DNA of 64,000 nucleotides from A37T11 sp964546645 (lineage in GTDB: Bacteria; Bacteroidota; Bacteroidia; Sphingobacteriales; Sphingobacteriaceae): the NCBI GenBank assembly GCA_964546645.1, contig CAZJKM010000001.1:40998-104997 (forward strand), in the 5' to 3' direction. This document shows, in pieces, positions 42,139-51,726 of this stretch. Below the pieces are notes generated by a model, which worked only from the letters and a program-made list of their open reading frames with translations, did not search any database and was not told where the DNA came from. The translations under genes were made by a program, and so were the position numbers. Positions within the stretch are counted from its first letter, which is position 1; the number at the start of each line of letters is the position of its first letter.

Positions 42139-42831
42139 ATGAATACAGATAAGAACGAATTCAGGAAGTATGCGATTAAGCACCACCGTATCGGAAGCCA
42201 CCATGTGGATGGCTTTATATCACGTGTAAGTCAAAAAATGCCGGTGGGTATGACGCCCTATATCATTGAAGAGCGGCAACTGAACGTCGCCCAAATGGAC
42301 GTGTTCTCCCGCCTGATGATGGATCGGATCATTTTCCTGGGCGATGCGGTATCTGACCAGGTGGCTAATATCATCCAGGCACAGTTGCTTTTTTTGCAAT
42401 CCGCTGATGCCAAAAGGGATATACAGATCTATATTAACTCTCCCGGTGGCAGTGTATATGCCGGGCTGGGTATTTATGATACCATGCAGTATATTGCTCC
42501 GGACGTGGCTACGATCTGTACCGGTGTGGCGGCATCTATGGCTGCTGTCCTGTTGTGTGCCGGTGCGAAAGGTAAGCGGGCGGCTCTGACGCATTCGCGT
42601 GTCATGATTCACCAGCCTTCCGGAGGCGCGCAGGGGGTAGCTTCCGACATGGAAATCAATCTGCGGGAAATGCTGAAACTTAAAAAAGAGCTGTATGAAA
42701 TTATTGCGCTGCATTCCGGTAAATCGTATGATTGGGTAGAAAAGGCTTCCGATCGCGATTATTGGATGACATCGGATGAAGCAAAGGAGCACGGAATGGT
42801 GGATGAGGTGCTGCGCGGCACGAAGGAATAA
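42139..42831 (+). CDS. clpP: ATP-dependent Clp protease proteolytic subunit
   Basis: This is the serine peptidase of the ClpXP/ClpAP machine, forming a 14-mer barrel in the cytoplasm. It has 230 residues. The catalytic triad is visible as Ser133 (GVAASMAAVLL), His158 (SRVMIHQPSGG) and Asp207 (DRDYWM). The N-terminal ~35 residues exceed the E. coli propeptide and may be processed. It is followed 8 bp later by clpX, so the two are one operon. Confidence 0.96.
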   Translation: MNTDKNEFRKYAIKHHRIGSHHVDGFISRVSQKMPVGMTPYIIEERQLNVAQMDVFSRLMMDRIIFLGDAVSDQVANIIQAQLLFLQSADAKRDIQIYINSPGGSVYAGLGIYDTMQYIAPDVATICTGVAASMAAVLLCAGAKGKRAALTHSRVMIHQPSGGAQGVASDMEINLREMLKLKKELYEIIALHSGKSYDWVEKASDRDYWMTSDEAKEHGMVDEVLRGTKE

Positions 42832-42839
42832 TAAAAATC

Positions 42840-44087
42840 ATGGCAAAAATGAGTAAAGAAGCAACCTGCTCTTTCTGTGGCCTGCGTAAATCAGATACGT
42901 TGATGCTGATTGCAGGGAACGGAGCGTACATTTGTGACCGCTGCGTAACTCAGGCGAATGAAATACTGGCGGAAGAGCTGAGTTTACGGAAGAATAAAAG
43001 TGTACAAACGGCGTTGAAGTTGCTTCGTCCGTCGGAGATCAAGCATCATCTTGACCAATATGTGATCGGTCAGGATGATGCCAAAAAAGTGATGGCCGTA
43101 GCGGTTTACAACCACTATAAACGCCTCAATCAGAAGGTGGAAAAAGATGAGATTGAGATTGAGAAGTCTAATATCATCATGGTGGGTGAAACCGGTACCG
43201 GTAAAACACTGCTGGCAAAAACCATCGCCAAAGTACTGAATGTGCCATTCTGTATATGTGATGCTACGGTCCTTACGGAGGCAGGGTATGTTGGTGAAGA
43301 TGTGGAAAGTATACTCACGCGCTTATTGCAGGCGGCAGATTATGACGTAGCCGCTGCAGAGCGGGGGATCGTTTACATTGATGAGGTTGACAAAATTGCC
43401 CGTAAAAGTGATAACCCGTCTATTACGCGGGATGTTTCCGGCGAAGGGGTGCAGCAGGCATTACTGAAGATCCTGGAGGGAACCATCGTGAATGTACCGC
43501 CGCAGGGAGGACGTAAGCATCCTGACCAGAAAATGATCGCGGTCAACACGTCCAATATCCTGTTTATTTGCGGAGGAGCATTTGACGGTATCCAGAAGAA
43601 AATAGCCAACAGACTGCGTACGCAGACCGTTGGTTATAAGGTGAAAAAGGAAGAAGTAGAAATAGATCTGGAAAACCTGTATAAATATATCACGCCCCAG
43701 GATCTGAAAGCATTCGGATTGATACCGGAGCTGATCGGGCGTTTGCCGGTCATTACGTACCTGAATCCCCTGGACCGGTCCGCATTGCTGAGCATCCTCA
43801 CGGAGCCGAAGAATGCACTGATCAAACAATATAAAAAACTGTTTGATTATGAGCAGGTCGAGCTGATCTTTGAGGAAGATGTATATGAGTTTATTGTGGA
43901 TAAAGCGAATGAGTTTAAGCTCGGGGCCCGCGGGTTGCGTGCGATCTGCGAAGCCATTATGCTGGATGCCATGTTTGAGATACCTTCCGTTACCGGAAAA
44001 CAGGAACAACGGCAGCTGTATATCACGCTGGATTATGCCATGCAGAAATTTGAGAAGTCAGACCTCAAGAAACTGAAAGCCGCTTAA
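42840..44087 (+). CDS. clpX: ATP-dependent Clp protease ATP-binding subunit ClpX
   Basis: This AAA+ unfoldase feeds tagged or damaged proteins to ClpP. It has 415 residues. The N-terminal zinc domain has two CxxC pairs (CSFCGL and CDRC), Walker A is GETGTGKT, and Walker B is VYIDEVDKIA. The pore loop GYVGED and sensor segments (GARGLRAICE) are intact. It is operonic with clpP and ends at a strong terminator. Confidence 0.97.
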   Translation: MAKMSKEATCSFCGLRKSDTLMLIAGNGAYICDRCVTQANEILAEELSLRKNKSVQTALKLLRPSEIKHHLDQYVIGQDDAKKVMAVAVYNHYKRLNQKVEKDEIEIEKSNIIMVGETGTGKTLLAKTIAKVLNVPFCICDATVLTEAGYVGEDVESILTRLLQAADYDVAAAERGIVYIDEVDKIARKSDNPSITRDVSGEGVQQALLKILEGTIVNVPPQGGRKHPDQKMIAVNTSNILFICGGAFDGIQKKIANRLRTQTVGYKVKKEEVEIDLENLYKYITPQDLKAFGLIPELIGRLPVITYLNPLDRSALLSILTEPKNALIKQYKKLFDYEQVELIFEEDVYEFIVDKANEFKLGARGLRAICEAIMLDAMFEIPSVTGKQEQRQLYITLDYAMQKFEKSDLKKLKAA

Positions 44088-44095
44088 GGTAAGAG

Positions 44096-44121
44096 CCCGC
44101 CCGGACAAGGCGGGTTTTTTT
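44096..44121 (+). terminator. rho-independent terminator after clpX
   Basis: CCCGCC (44096-44101) and GGCGGG (44109-44114) form a 6-bp GC stem followed by seven T. Confidence 0.88.
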
Positions 44122-44249
44122 ATGCTGACCCTTTGAAATATCCCCTCTCTTTATTAAGTAGTAAGAAAAAAAATTAACTACTTTTAATACACTCCATTGC
44201 TTTCTGTTTTTGCTTGGAAGTCAGTTGGTTGCTTTCTATTTTAGAAGGC

Positions 44250-46283
44250 ATGATCGTTCGTTGTCTACTGATAGGGTTGTTGTTTTTTTCCACCGGGTAT
44301 GCCTATGCTCAGGAAGAGGATGAGATACTGGTTGAACAGCTGATTGAATGGTCAGCCGGGGAGCGGGATGAAGCATACGACCCGGAAGAACTTATCTCAC
44401 AGTTGCAGCATTATCGCAGATACCCCTTGAACCTGAACACTGCCGACGCTTCAGCACTGGAACAGATGCCTTTCCTGACACCCCTGCAGGTAGAGCAGTT
44501 GCTGATTTACCGGGAAAAAGCAGGACCGCTGCTGTCGGTATATGAATTACAGGGTATCCATGGTTTTGAAGCCGGAGTGATAGAACGGTTGCGGCCGTTT
44601 GTAACAGTAGGAAAAGTGGCTGTGCTTTCCGGACTGGCAGGTTCGGATAAACATGATCTGATGTTCCGTTTCGGGCGTACACTCGAAACCCAGCAGGGAT
44701 ACCGTATTCCGGATACCTCCGGCAGGTCACGTTATTTAGGGTCTCCCGAACGGCTGTTGCTGCGCTACCGGTTTGTTCCTGATAAACGGCTGCAGGTAGC
44801 TCTGACGATGAAGAAGGACCCTGGTGAGCAATTTCTCGCCGGTGCACAGTCCTATGGATTTGATTTTTACTCCGCCAGTGTCTGGCTGAGAGACCGGCGG
44901 GCTGTCAGACAACTGGTGGTGGGTGATTTCTCGATTCAGGCCGGTCAGGGACTGGCTTTGTGGACCGGACTTGGTTATGGAAAGGGGGCTGCATTGGGCA
45001 GCATGGCGCGGCAGAGCGGGGGGTTGCGTCCTTATACCTCTTCCAATGAGCAACAGTTTTTTCGCGGAGCCGCCGTAACGATGCAATGGAAACAATGGCA
45101 GGTCACGCCATTTTTGTCCTGGCGGAAACCGGATGCGAACGTCTCCGAAGGGCCTGATGGCGAACCCATCGTGCTGTCGATGCCGGAAACCGGATTACAC
45201 CGGACACCTACTGAAGTGCGCTATCGCCAATCACTGCAGCAGTGGGTATACGGATTGAATACGGAATTCAGATCCCGCGGGATAACTGTAGGCGGTAATC
45301 TCTTCCGGACAATGTTCAATTATCCGATTGCTGCGCGCAGCGAGTTGTATCGGAAATATGCATTTACCGGACATGACCTTACCAATACCAGCACTTATTA
45401 CCGCTTTTCATTCAGGAATGTTTACTTCTTTGGCGAAACAGCACACAGCATCGGAAGCGGATACGCGTTGGTACATGGCTGTCTGGTAGCCCTCACGCGG
45501 CGTTTCTCCCTTTCTCTGTTGCATCGCCATTATAACGAAGATTACCATAGCTTTTTCAGTCAGCCCGTGGCGGAGGCAAGCGACGCGGCAAACGAGCGCG
45601 GATTTTATTCGGGAGTGCATTACCGGGTGGAACGTCGGATAGAGTGGCTGTTTTATGCCGACATATTTTCATTTCCCTGGCTTCGCTACCGGGTGGATGC
45701 GCCCTCCGCGGGGTATGATGCCTTTACGCAATGGACCTATACCCTGCGCAGGCAGCTGAAGATAAGTGTACGCTTCAGGCATCGTCTGAAACAGGAAAAT
45801 GCGGCCGTACAGACTCCGGAACAGGTGCTTGCCGATGTCGGCCGGAGCCAGTGCCGGGTGGAGGTACAATACCAGCCGCAGCAAGGTGTTATCCTGCGCA
45901 GCCGGGCTGAGATCATGTTTTATTCAAAAGATGGGGAAGGGACGGAACGGGGGTATCTGTGGTATCAGGATGTATTGCTGAAGCCGGAAAATTCCCGCTT
46001 TTCCGGCAATGCCCGGATCGCACTTTTCCGTACAGCAAGCTATAACTCACGGTTATATGCTTTTGAAAACCACGTGCTGTACGGGTATTCATTTCCGGCC
46101 TATCATCTTACCGGGGCCCGGGCCTATGCAAACCTGCGTACGCGCATCAGCAGGCAGGCTGATATCTGGTTGCGCTATGCAACCTTTATATACAAGGACG
46201 CAACTGAAATCGGCAGTGGGCTGGACCGTATAACAGGTAACCGTAAATCTGAGCTGACGGTGCAGTTCAGGTACCGGTTTTAA
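44250..46283 (+). CDS. outer-membrane protein with N-terminal helix-hairpin-helix (ComEA-like) domain
   Basis: This 677-residue protein starts at ATG 44250 with a signal peptide (LLIGLLFFSTGYAYA). Residues ~20-110 contain a double helix-hairpin-helix region of ComEA type (LNLNTADASALEQMPFL, then GPLLSVYELQGIHGF), a sequence-nonspecific DNA-binding fold. The remaining ~550 residues alternate polar and aromatic residues and end in a phenylalanine (FRYRF), the pattern of an outer-membrane beta-barrel with a C-terminal assembly signal. The stop codon is directly followed by the comEC start, implying translational coupling. A DNA receptor or pore for uptake is a reasonable inference; direct evidence is lacking. 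Confidence 0.8.
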   Translation: MIVRCLLIGLLFFSTGYAYAQEEDEILVEQLIEWSAGERDEAYDPEELISQLQHYRRYPLNLNTADASALEQMPFLTPLQVEQLLIYREKAGPLLSVYELQGIHGFEAGVIERLRPFVTVGKVAVLSGLAGSDKHDLMFRFGRTLETQQGYRIPDTSGRSRYLGSPERLLLRYRFVPDKRLQVALTMKKDPGEQFLAGAQSYGFDFYSASVWLRDRRAVRQLVVGDFSIQAGQGLALWTGLGYGKGAALGSMARQSGGLRPYTSSNEQQFFRGAAVTMQWKQWQVTPFLSWRKPDANVSEGPDGEPIVLSMPETGLHRTPTEVRYRQSLQQWVYGLNTEFRSRGITVGGNLFRTMFNYPIAARSELYRKYAFTGHDLTNTSTYYRFSFRNVYFFGETAHSIGSGYALVHGCLVALTRRFSLSLLHRHYNEDYHSFFSQPVAEASDAANERGFYSGVHYRVERRIEWLFYADIFSFPWLRYRVDAPSAGYDAFTQWTYTLRRQLKISVRFRHRLKQENAAVQTPEQVLADVGRSQCRVEVQYQPQQGVILRSRAEIMFYSKDGEGTERGYLWYQDVLLKPENSRFSGNARIALFRTASYNSRLYAFENHVLYGYSFPAYHLTGARAYANLRTRISRQADIWLRYATFIYKDATEIGSGLDRITGNRKSELTVQFRYRF

Positions 46284-48401
46284 ATGACTGACCCCATGAG
46301 ACAGCTGGTCGTTTATCGGGGCCACCATCCGTTTGTCCGTTTTCTGCTGGCTTTGCTGTCCGGCATCCTGTTTGCACACACCGTCCGCCCATCGGTACTG
46401 CTGTTCTCCATAATGGTTATTGCCGGGGGTGTGCTGGCTGTGGTCACTATCTGTTTGTTGACCGTCGTGTGGTTACGATGCCATACAGGGATACCGGTTA
46501 CGGGGTTGTTGTTCCTGCTGGTATTATTCCTGGGCGGGTGGTCGATGGTGTGGAGGTCTGTTCCTGCGATCAGCCCGCTGCATTTCTCACGGAGTGACGC
46601 TGACGTATTGGTGGGATACATCTGTGAAGAACCACGCAGATCGGGTGGGAATGTCCGGTTTCAGCTGGAGGTCACGGCGGGAGGAGACAGCAATCAACTT
46701 CGTTTGCAGCAAGGCAGGCTACTGGTAACCTGGTCAATGGCAGACAGCGGGAGGTTTCTTCCGCAGTACGGCGACGAGGTCATCGTTCCCGCCCGATACA
46801 AAGAGGTGCCACCGCCTTATAATCCCGGTGAAACAGATTATCGTGCCTACTACCGTGGGAAAGCAGTCTGGCATCAAACCTATCTACAGCGGCATGAACT
46901 GCACCGGACCGGCCGTTTCGCCGGAAACCGGTTCATCGCATTTGCCTGGGACCTGCGCGGATCGATGGTGAAAAAGCTGAACCGGTATATTCCGCACCCT
47001 GAAGCCCGTGCTGTGGCGGCTACGTTGTTACTGGGCTACCGTGCAGAACTGGATCAGGATTTACTGAATGCGTATGCGGCAACAGGTACGATCCATGTGC
47101 TCAGTGTTTCGGGAATGCACGTGGCCATCCTGTTCTGGTTGCTTTCGGTCGCTGTTCCCCGTGCCGGCCCCCGGTTTGCCCCCATCCGTTTCCTGTTGCT
47201 GGTGGGTTTTATCTGGATATATGCCGTACTGACGGGGCTGGCCCCGTCTGCTATCCGGGCGGCACTGATGATCAGCTTTGTGATCGCCGCTGATACCTTC
47301 GGCCGTACCAACCAGGTATATAACAGTATCGCTGCATCGGCTTTTGTATTGTTGTGGTGTGATGTTACCTACGCCATGGACATCGGCTTCCGGTTATCGT
47401 ACCTGGCGGTGCTTGGCATCGTATTCTTTTATCCCCTGGTAAAGCAATGGATCGTCATTTCACAGAAATGGCTGGCTGCCATCTGGAATTATACAGCATT
47501 GTCCATCGGCGCACAGCTCGGAGCCTTTCCGCTGGCACTTCATTATTTTCATCAGTTCCCGGTCTATTTCCTTCCGGCGAACCTGTTGGTGGTACTGCCC
47601 GTAACAGGGGTCATGTGGGTAGGCATTGTCCTGTTATTTTCTCCCGTCCATTGGCTCAATACACTGCTGGGGCCGGTGCTGGAATACCTGATCCGTTTCA
47701 CGAACAATGGATTATATGTGCTGGAAGGGCTTCCCGGCTCCCTATGGGAGGGGATCCGGGTGCAGGGCTGGGAAATCCTGATCATGTACCTCACGGCGGT
47801 CCTGTTGCTTGCGGGGTGGCATCGGCGGAACAAGAGGTGGCTGCAGGGTGGCCTGTGCGGTATGTTATTGCTGGCGGGTGCTGCGTCCGTGCGGGAAGCC
47901 CGCGGCCTGTATCGCCGGGAGCTGGTGCTGTATAATGCCGGTAAAGAGCTGGCTATTGGTGCGTTCACTGCGGGCAGGCCGGTCATTTATTCCAGCCTGT
48001 ATCCGGAAACCGGGCGTCGTACCCGGTACAATCTAATGCCTGCCGTAATCAGGTATTCAGGGCGGCGTGATCTGGTTTTAGTGCATGAAAGTGATACATT
48101 ACAGGCACCGGACCTGTATATCCGCAGCCCGGTCGTCCAGTTCGGTGGTAAACGGCTTGTTATCTGCGACGGGAAAAGGCCGTTCCGGTATGGCAGCCGT
48201 ATTCCTGCGGATGCCCTGTTGTTGCGTAACAATCCTACCCATCCGCTGGATTCGCTCCTTCGCATGGTACGGTGCAGCATGGTGATTGCGGATGCGTCCA
48301 ATAGTGTTTCCCGACTGGAGGCCATAGCACGTGAAGCTGCCGACCTGGACTTGCGGTTATACCTGCTGAAGGATAATTTTGCGTATGTTTGGAGGTTCTG
48401 A
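46284..48401 (+). CDS. comEC: ComEC/Rec2-family DNA translocation channel
   Basis: This 705-residue inner-membrane protein shows an N-terminal pair of membrane segments with a DUF4131-like periplasmic domain, then the competence domain. That domain is marked by HVLSVSGMHVAILFWLL and GLAPSAIRAALMISFV and has about eight membrane segments. ComEC carries single-stranded DNA across the inner membrane in transformable bacteria. The C-terminal ~170 residues lack the metallo-beta-lactamase HxHxDH motif found in many ComEC proteins. It is coupled to the HHH outer-membrane gene upstream and followed 18 bp later by recQ. Confidence 0.88.
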   Translation: MTDPMRQLVVYRGHHPFVRFLLALLSGILFAHTVRPSVLLFSIMVIAGGVLAVVTICLLTVVWLRCHTGIPVTGLLFLLVLFLGGWSMVWRSVPAISPLHFSRSDADVLVGYICEEPRRSGGNVRFQLEVTAGGDSNQLRLQQGRLLVTWSMADSGRFLPQYGDEVIVPARYKEVPPPYNPGETDYRAYYRGKAVWHQTYLQRHELHRTGRFAGNRFIAFAWDLRGSMVKKLNRYIPHPEARAVAATLLLGYRAELDQDLLNAYAATGTIHVLSVSGMHVAILFWLLSVAVPRAGPRFAPIRFLLLVGFIWIYAVLTGLAPSAIRAALMISFVIAADTFGRTNQVYNSIAASAFVLLWCDVTYAMDIGFRLSYLAVLGIVFFYPLVKQWIVISQKWLAAIWNYTALSIGAQLGAFPLALHYFHQFPVYFLPANLLVVLPVTGVMWVGIVLLFSPVHWLNTLLGPVLEYLIRFTNNGLYVLEGLPGSLWEGIRVQGWEILIMYLTAVLLLAGWHRRNKRWLQGGLCGMLLLAGAASVREARGLYRRELVLYNAGKELAIGAFTAGRPVIYSSLYPETGRRTRYNLMPAVIRYSGRRDLVLVHESDTLQAPDLYIRSPVVQFGGKRLVICDGKRPFRYGSRIPADALLLRNNPTHPLDSLLRMVRCSMVIADASNSVSRLEAIAREAADLDLRLYLLKDNFAYVWRF

Positions 48402-48419
48402 ATAACCGGAATTGCTGTT

Positions 48420-50324
48420 ATGACACCCATGCTGGAAATATTGCGGAAGTATTGGAAGCACGACGCTTTCCGGCCGTTGCAGGAAGGTATCATCAACGCG
48501 GTGCTGGCCGGAAAAGACACCCTCGCGCTGATGCCGACGGGAGGGGGTAAATCGGTTTGCTTCCAGGTACCGGCACTGGCCCGTGAAGGTATCTGTATCG
48601 TTGTCTCGCCCCTGATTGCCCTGATGCGGGACCAGGTGGAAAACCTGCATAAACGGGGTATACAGGCAGTGGCTGTTTATGCCGGGATGGGAAAACGCGA
48701 GGTGGATATCCTGCTGGATAATTGTGTTTTCGGGAATATTAAATTCCTGTACCTGTCGCCCGAAAGGTTGATGAGCGAGCTGGTGCGTGAGCGGATACGG
48801 TATATGAAGGTCAATCTGTTTGCTGTCGATGAAGCACACTGTATATCGCAGTGGGGGTATGATTTCCGTCCACCGTACCTGCAGCTGGCTGCCCTGCGCG
48901 AATTGCACCCGCAGGTACCGGTATTGGCGCTCACGGCCACTGCCACGTCGCGGGTGGTAGCGGATATACAGGATAAGCTGCAGTTCAGGAACAGGGATGA
49001 GCAAACGGTACTCCACGTGAGTTTCTTCCGGGAAAACCTTCATTACCTGGTGGCGGAAGAGGAAGATAAGATGGCCCGGATGCTCCGCCTGATGCAGCGA
49101 GAAAAGGGCAGTGGCATTGTCTATGTGCGCAACCGCCGCGAGACACAGGAGGTAGCCCGCTACCTGTTGCAGCACGGCATTTCCGCGGATTTCTACCATG
49201 CAGGCCTGGATGCGGAGACCCGCTCTGCGCGCCAGGATGCCTGGAAGCAGCACCGGATACGGGTGATGGTGGCTACCAATGCCTTTGGAATGGGTATTGA
49301 TAAATCCGATGTCCGCTTCGTATTGCACCTGGATCTCCCGGAGTCGCTGGAAGCCTATTACCAGGAGGCCGGGCGGGCGGGGAGGGATGGAAAACGGGCC
49401 TATGCCGTTGTTTTTTTCCACCGGGGAGACCTGTTGCAGCTGGAGAAAAATGCAGCGCAAAGTTTTCCGTCTGTGCAGGAAATTAAGAAAATCTATCATT
49501 ACCTCGGGAATTATTTCCAGCTCGCCTACGGTGCGGGTGACGGTCTTACACTTGATTTTGATGTGGCTGACTTTTGCAACCGTTATCAGCTGGAAGTAGT
49601 GAAAACACTGAGTGCGCTGAAATTCCTTGAACGGGACGGCTGGCTCAGCTTTACGGAAAGTGTTTTTCTGCCATCCCGTATACGTTTTGAGGTGAGTGAG
49701 CAGGATTTATACCGTTTTCAGGTGGAGCACGCAGCGCTCGACTCGTTTATCAAAGCGATACTGAGAACGTACGGTGGTGCATTTGATCATTACATCCCGA
49801 TCCGTGAGCACGAGCTGGGGCGTAGGAGCAACCGGAATTACGAGCAGGTGGTACAGGGCCTGCAGCAGCTGGAAAAGCTCGAAGTGCTGAGCTACTACCC
49901 GAAAAGCGACAAGCCCCAGCTGCAGTTCCTGCGGCCAAGGAGTGATGCGGCACACCTTCATATCGACCGCGTCTATATCGCACAGCGCCGGGAGGTCCGT
50001 TATAAACAGCTGCAGGCGGTAAAGGACTACCTGGATCCGCGGAATTGCCGCAGCAATACCCTGCTCCACTATTTCGGCGAAACAATAACGGCACCATGCG
50101 GTACCTGTGATGTGTGCCTGAAAAAGAAGAAGAAATCAGATGAAGCGGACCTGCCGGCCCTGATACAAGCGAACCTGGCAGAGATACTGGCGGAAGGCCC
50201 GGAGACGCTCGACCGCCTGGTGAACCGTATCAGGCACGGCAATGAAACGGAACGGATTGCTTTGATCAGGCAGTTGCTGGACGAGGGAAAGCTGAAAATC
50301 AATAACGGCCGTTACTATTTGTGA
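48420..50324 (+). CDS. recQ: RecQ-family ATP-dependent DNA helicase
   Basis: This 3'-5' DNA helicase of recombination and repair has 634 residues. Helicase motifs are MPTGGGKS (residues 38-45), VDEAHCISQWGYDFRP, LTATAT and YYQEAGRAGRDG. The zinc cysteines (RNC then PCGTCDVC) appear only around residue 540-565, after a ~190-residue region that includes winged-helix-like sequence, whereas E. coli RecQ has them near 380-403. No HRDC domain follows; the C-terminal ~60 residues look like a small winged helix. An inverted repeat overlaps the stop codon. Confidence 0.92.
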   Translation: MTPMLEILRKYWKHDAFRPLQEGIINAVLAGKDTLALMPTGGGKSVCFQVPALAREGICIVVSPLIALMRDQVENLHKRGIQAVAVYAGMGKREVDILLDNCVFGNIKFLYLSPERLMSELVRERIRYMKVNLFAVDEAHCISQWGYDFRPPYLQLAALRELHPQVPVLALTATATSRVVADIQDKLQFRNRDEQTVLHVSFFRENLHYLVAEEEDKMARMLRLMQREKGSGIVYVRNRRETQEVARYLLQHGISADFYHAGLDAETRSARQDAWKQHRIRVMVATNAFGMGIDKSDVRFVLHLDLPESLEAYYQEAGRAGRDGKRAYAVVFFHRGDLLQLEKNAAQSFPSVQEIKKIYHYLGNYFQLAYGAGDGLTLDFDVADFCNRYQLEVVKTLSALKFLERDGWLSFTESVFLPSRIRFEVSEQDLYRFQVEHAALDSFIKAILRTYGGAFDHYIPIREHELGRRSNRNYEQVVQGLQQLEKLEVLSYYPKSDKPQLQFLRPRSDAAHLHIDRVYIAQRREVRYKQLQAVKDYLDPRNCRSNTLLHYFGETITAPCGTCDVCLKKKKKSDEADLPALIQANLAEILAEGPETLDRLVNRIRHGNETERIALIRQLLDEGKLKINNGRYYL

Positions 50325-50346
50325 GAGTACCCGGCCGTTTGTTTAT
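50304..50346 (+). terminator. inverted repeat overlapping the recQ stop codon
   Basis: AACGGCC (50304-50310) pairs with GGCCGTT (50333-50339), followed by TTGTTTATATT. It probably terminates the comEC-recQ transcript; the loop is long (22 nt) and holds the TGA stop. Confidence 0.5.
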
Positions 50347-50376
50347 ATTAGCAGCGGTTATGTTCACATCCGATAA

Positions 50377-51690
50377 ATGACAGCAACGGCAGAAAAAAAC
50401 AGTAAGGGCCTGATCCGTTCATGGGCTATGTTTGATTGGGCAAATTCCGCCTATAACCTCGTTATCACCACAACGGTATTTCCGGTTTACTACACAGCCA
50501 TTACCCGGACAGACGACGGGGGAGACATGGTTAGTTTCTTCGGTTTCCGTTTTGTCAACACTGCGCTCGCTAATTACGCCCTGTCTTTTGCCTACCTGGT
50601 GATGGCGCTGGCATTGCCGGTATTATCGGCCGTTGCTGATAACAGAGGGCGTAAGAAAGCTTTTATGCAGGCGTTTACCTACCTTGGCGGGGCAGCGTGT
50701 GTGGGATTGTTCTTTTTTAAGCCGGATGCGCTGGAGCTGGGTATTATCTGCTCGTCACTGGCGGCCATGGGCTACATCGGAGGGGTCTTGTTCAATAACG
50801 CTTACCTGCCGCTGATTGCCACGCCGGAGCATCAGGACCGGGCCAGTGCACAGGGGTTTGCCTACGGCTATATCGGCAGCGTGCTGCTGCAGCTTGTCTG
50901 CTTCGTATTTATCTTAAAACCAGAGTGGTTCGGTATTTCCGACAGCACGCTGGGGCCGCGGTTGTCTTTTTTGTTGGTGGGTATATGGTGGGTCGGGTTT
51001 GCACAGATACCTTTCCGGCGACTTCCTGAAATAAAGCCTTCCGCCCCCGCCTTATCAGCCAGTGTTTTTAAACAAGGGTTTCGTGAACTTCATGGGGTGT
51101 GGAACCGTATCCGGCGTATGCCGACGTTAAAACGATTCCTGGGTGCTTTCTTTTTTTATGCGATGGGGGTACAGACCGTGATGCTGGTGGCGGCCGCTTT
51201 CGGGGAGAAGGTGTTGGAACTGGGACAGGCGAAGCTGATCGCCACGATTCTGGTGATCCAGCTTGTTGCCATAGCGGGGGCCTATCTGATGTCGTACCTC
51301 TCGCGGCGGTTCGGCAATATTCCCGTGCTGATCGGTATGGTTATGGTGTGGATTGGTGTTTGTGTGGCGGCTTATTATATCCGGTCGGAAACAGCTTTTT
51401 ATCTTCTTGCTGCGACCGTCGGGTTAGTGATGGGCGGTATTCAGTCGGTTTCCCGTTCCACCTATTCCAAATTATTGCCGGCTGGCGAAACAGATACGGC
51501 ATCTTTTTTCAGTTTCTATGATGTGACCGAAAAAATGGCCATTGTGTTCGGACTGTTTACCTTTGCGGTGATGGAAGAGCTGACGCGCAATATGCGTTTT
51601 TCTGCACTGGTGCTGGCCGTTTATTTTGTGGCAGGGATGATTTTCCTGGTACGGATTCTGATGAAAAGTTCTCAAAAACAAATTTTATAA
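50377..51690 (+). CDS. UMF1-family MFS transporter
   Basis: This 437-residue inner-membrane protein has about twelve hydrophobic segments and the UMF1 (Atg22-related) opening SWAMFDWANSAYNLVITTTVFPVYY. The family signature VSRSTYSKLLPAGETDTASFFSFYDVTEK is in the C-terminal half. Yeast Atg22 exports amino acids from the vacuole; the substrate in bacteria is not established. It is followed after 36 bp by the LutA-like gene. Confidence 0.9.
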   Translation: MTATAEKNSKGLIRSWAMFDWANSAYNLVITTTVFPVYYTAITRTDDGGDMVSFFGFRFVNTALANYALSFAYLVMALALPVLSAVADNRGRKKAFMQAFTYLGGAACVGLFFFKPDALELGIICSSLAAMGYIGGVLFNNAYLPLIATPEHQDRASAQGFAYGYIGSVLLQLVCFVFILKPEWFGISDSTLGPRLSFLLVGIWWVGFAQIPFRRLPEIKPSAPALSASVFKQGFRELHGVWNRIRRMPTLKRFLGAFFFYAMGVQTVMLVAAAFGEKVLELGQAKLIATILVIQLVAIAGAYLMSYLSRRFGNIPVLIGMVMVWIGVCVAAYYIRSETAFYLLAATVGLVMGGIQSVSRSTYSKLLPAGETDTASFFSFYDVTEKMAIVFGLFTFAVMEELTRNMRFSALVLAVYFVAGMIFLVRILMKSSQKQIL

Positions 51691-51726
51691 CTCACCGCGG
51701 TGCGGTATTTGTATCTATTGTATTAT

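Noticed and set aside
48357..49499. 380-codon minus-strand frame opposite recQ
   Set aside because: RecQ motifs are all intact on the plus strand; this frame has no recognisable domain.
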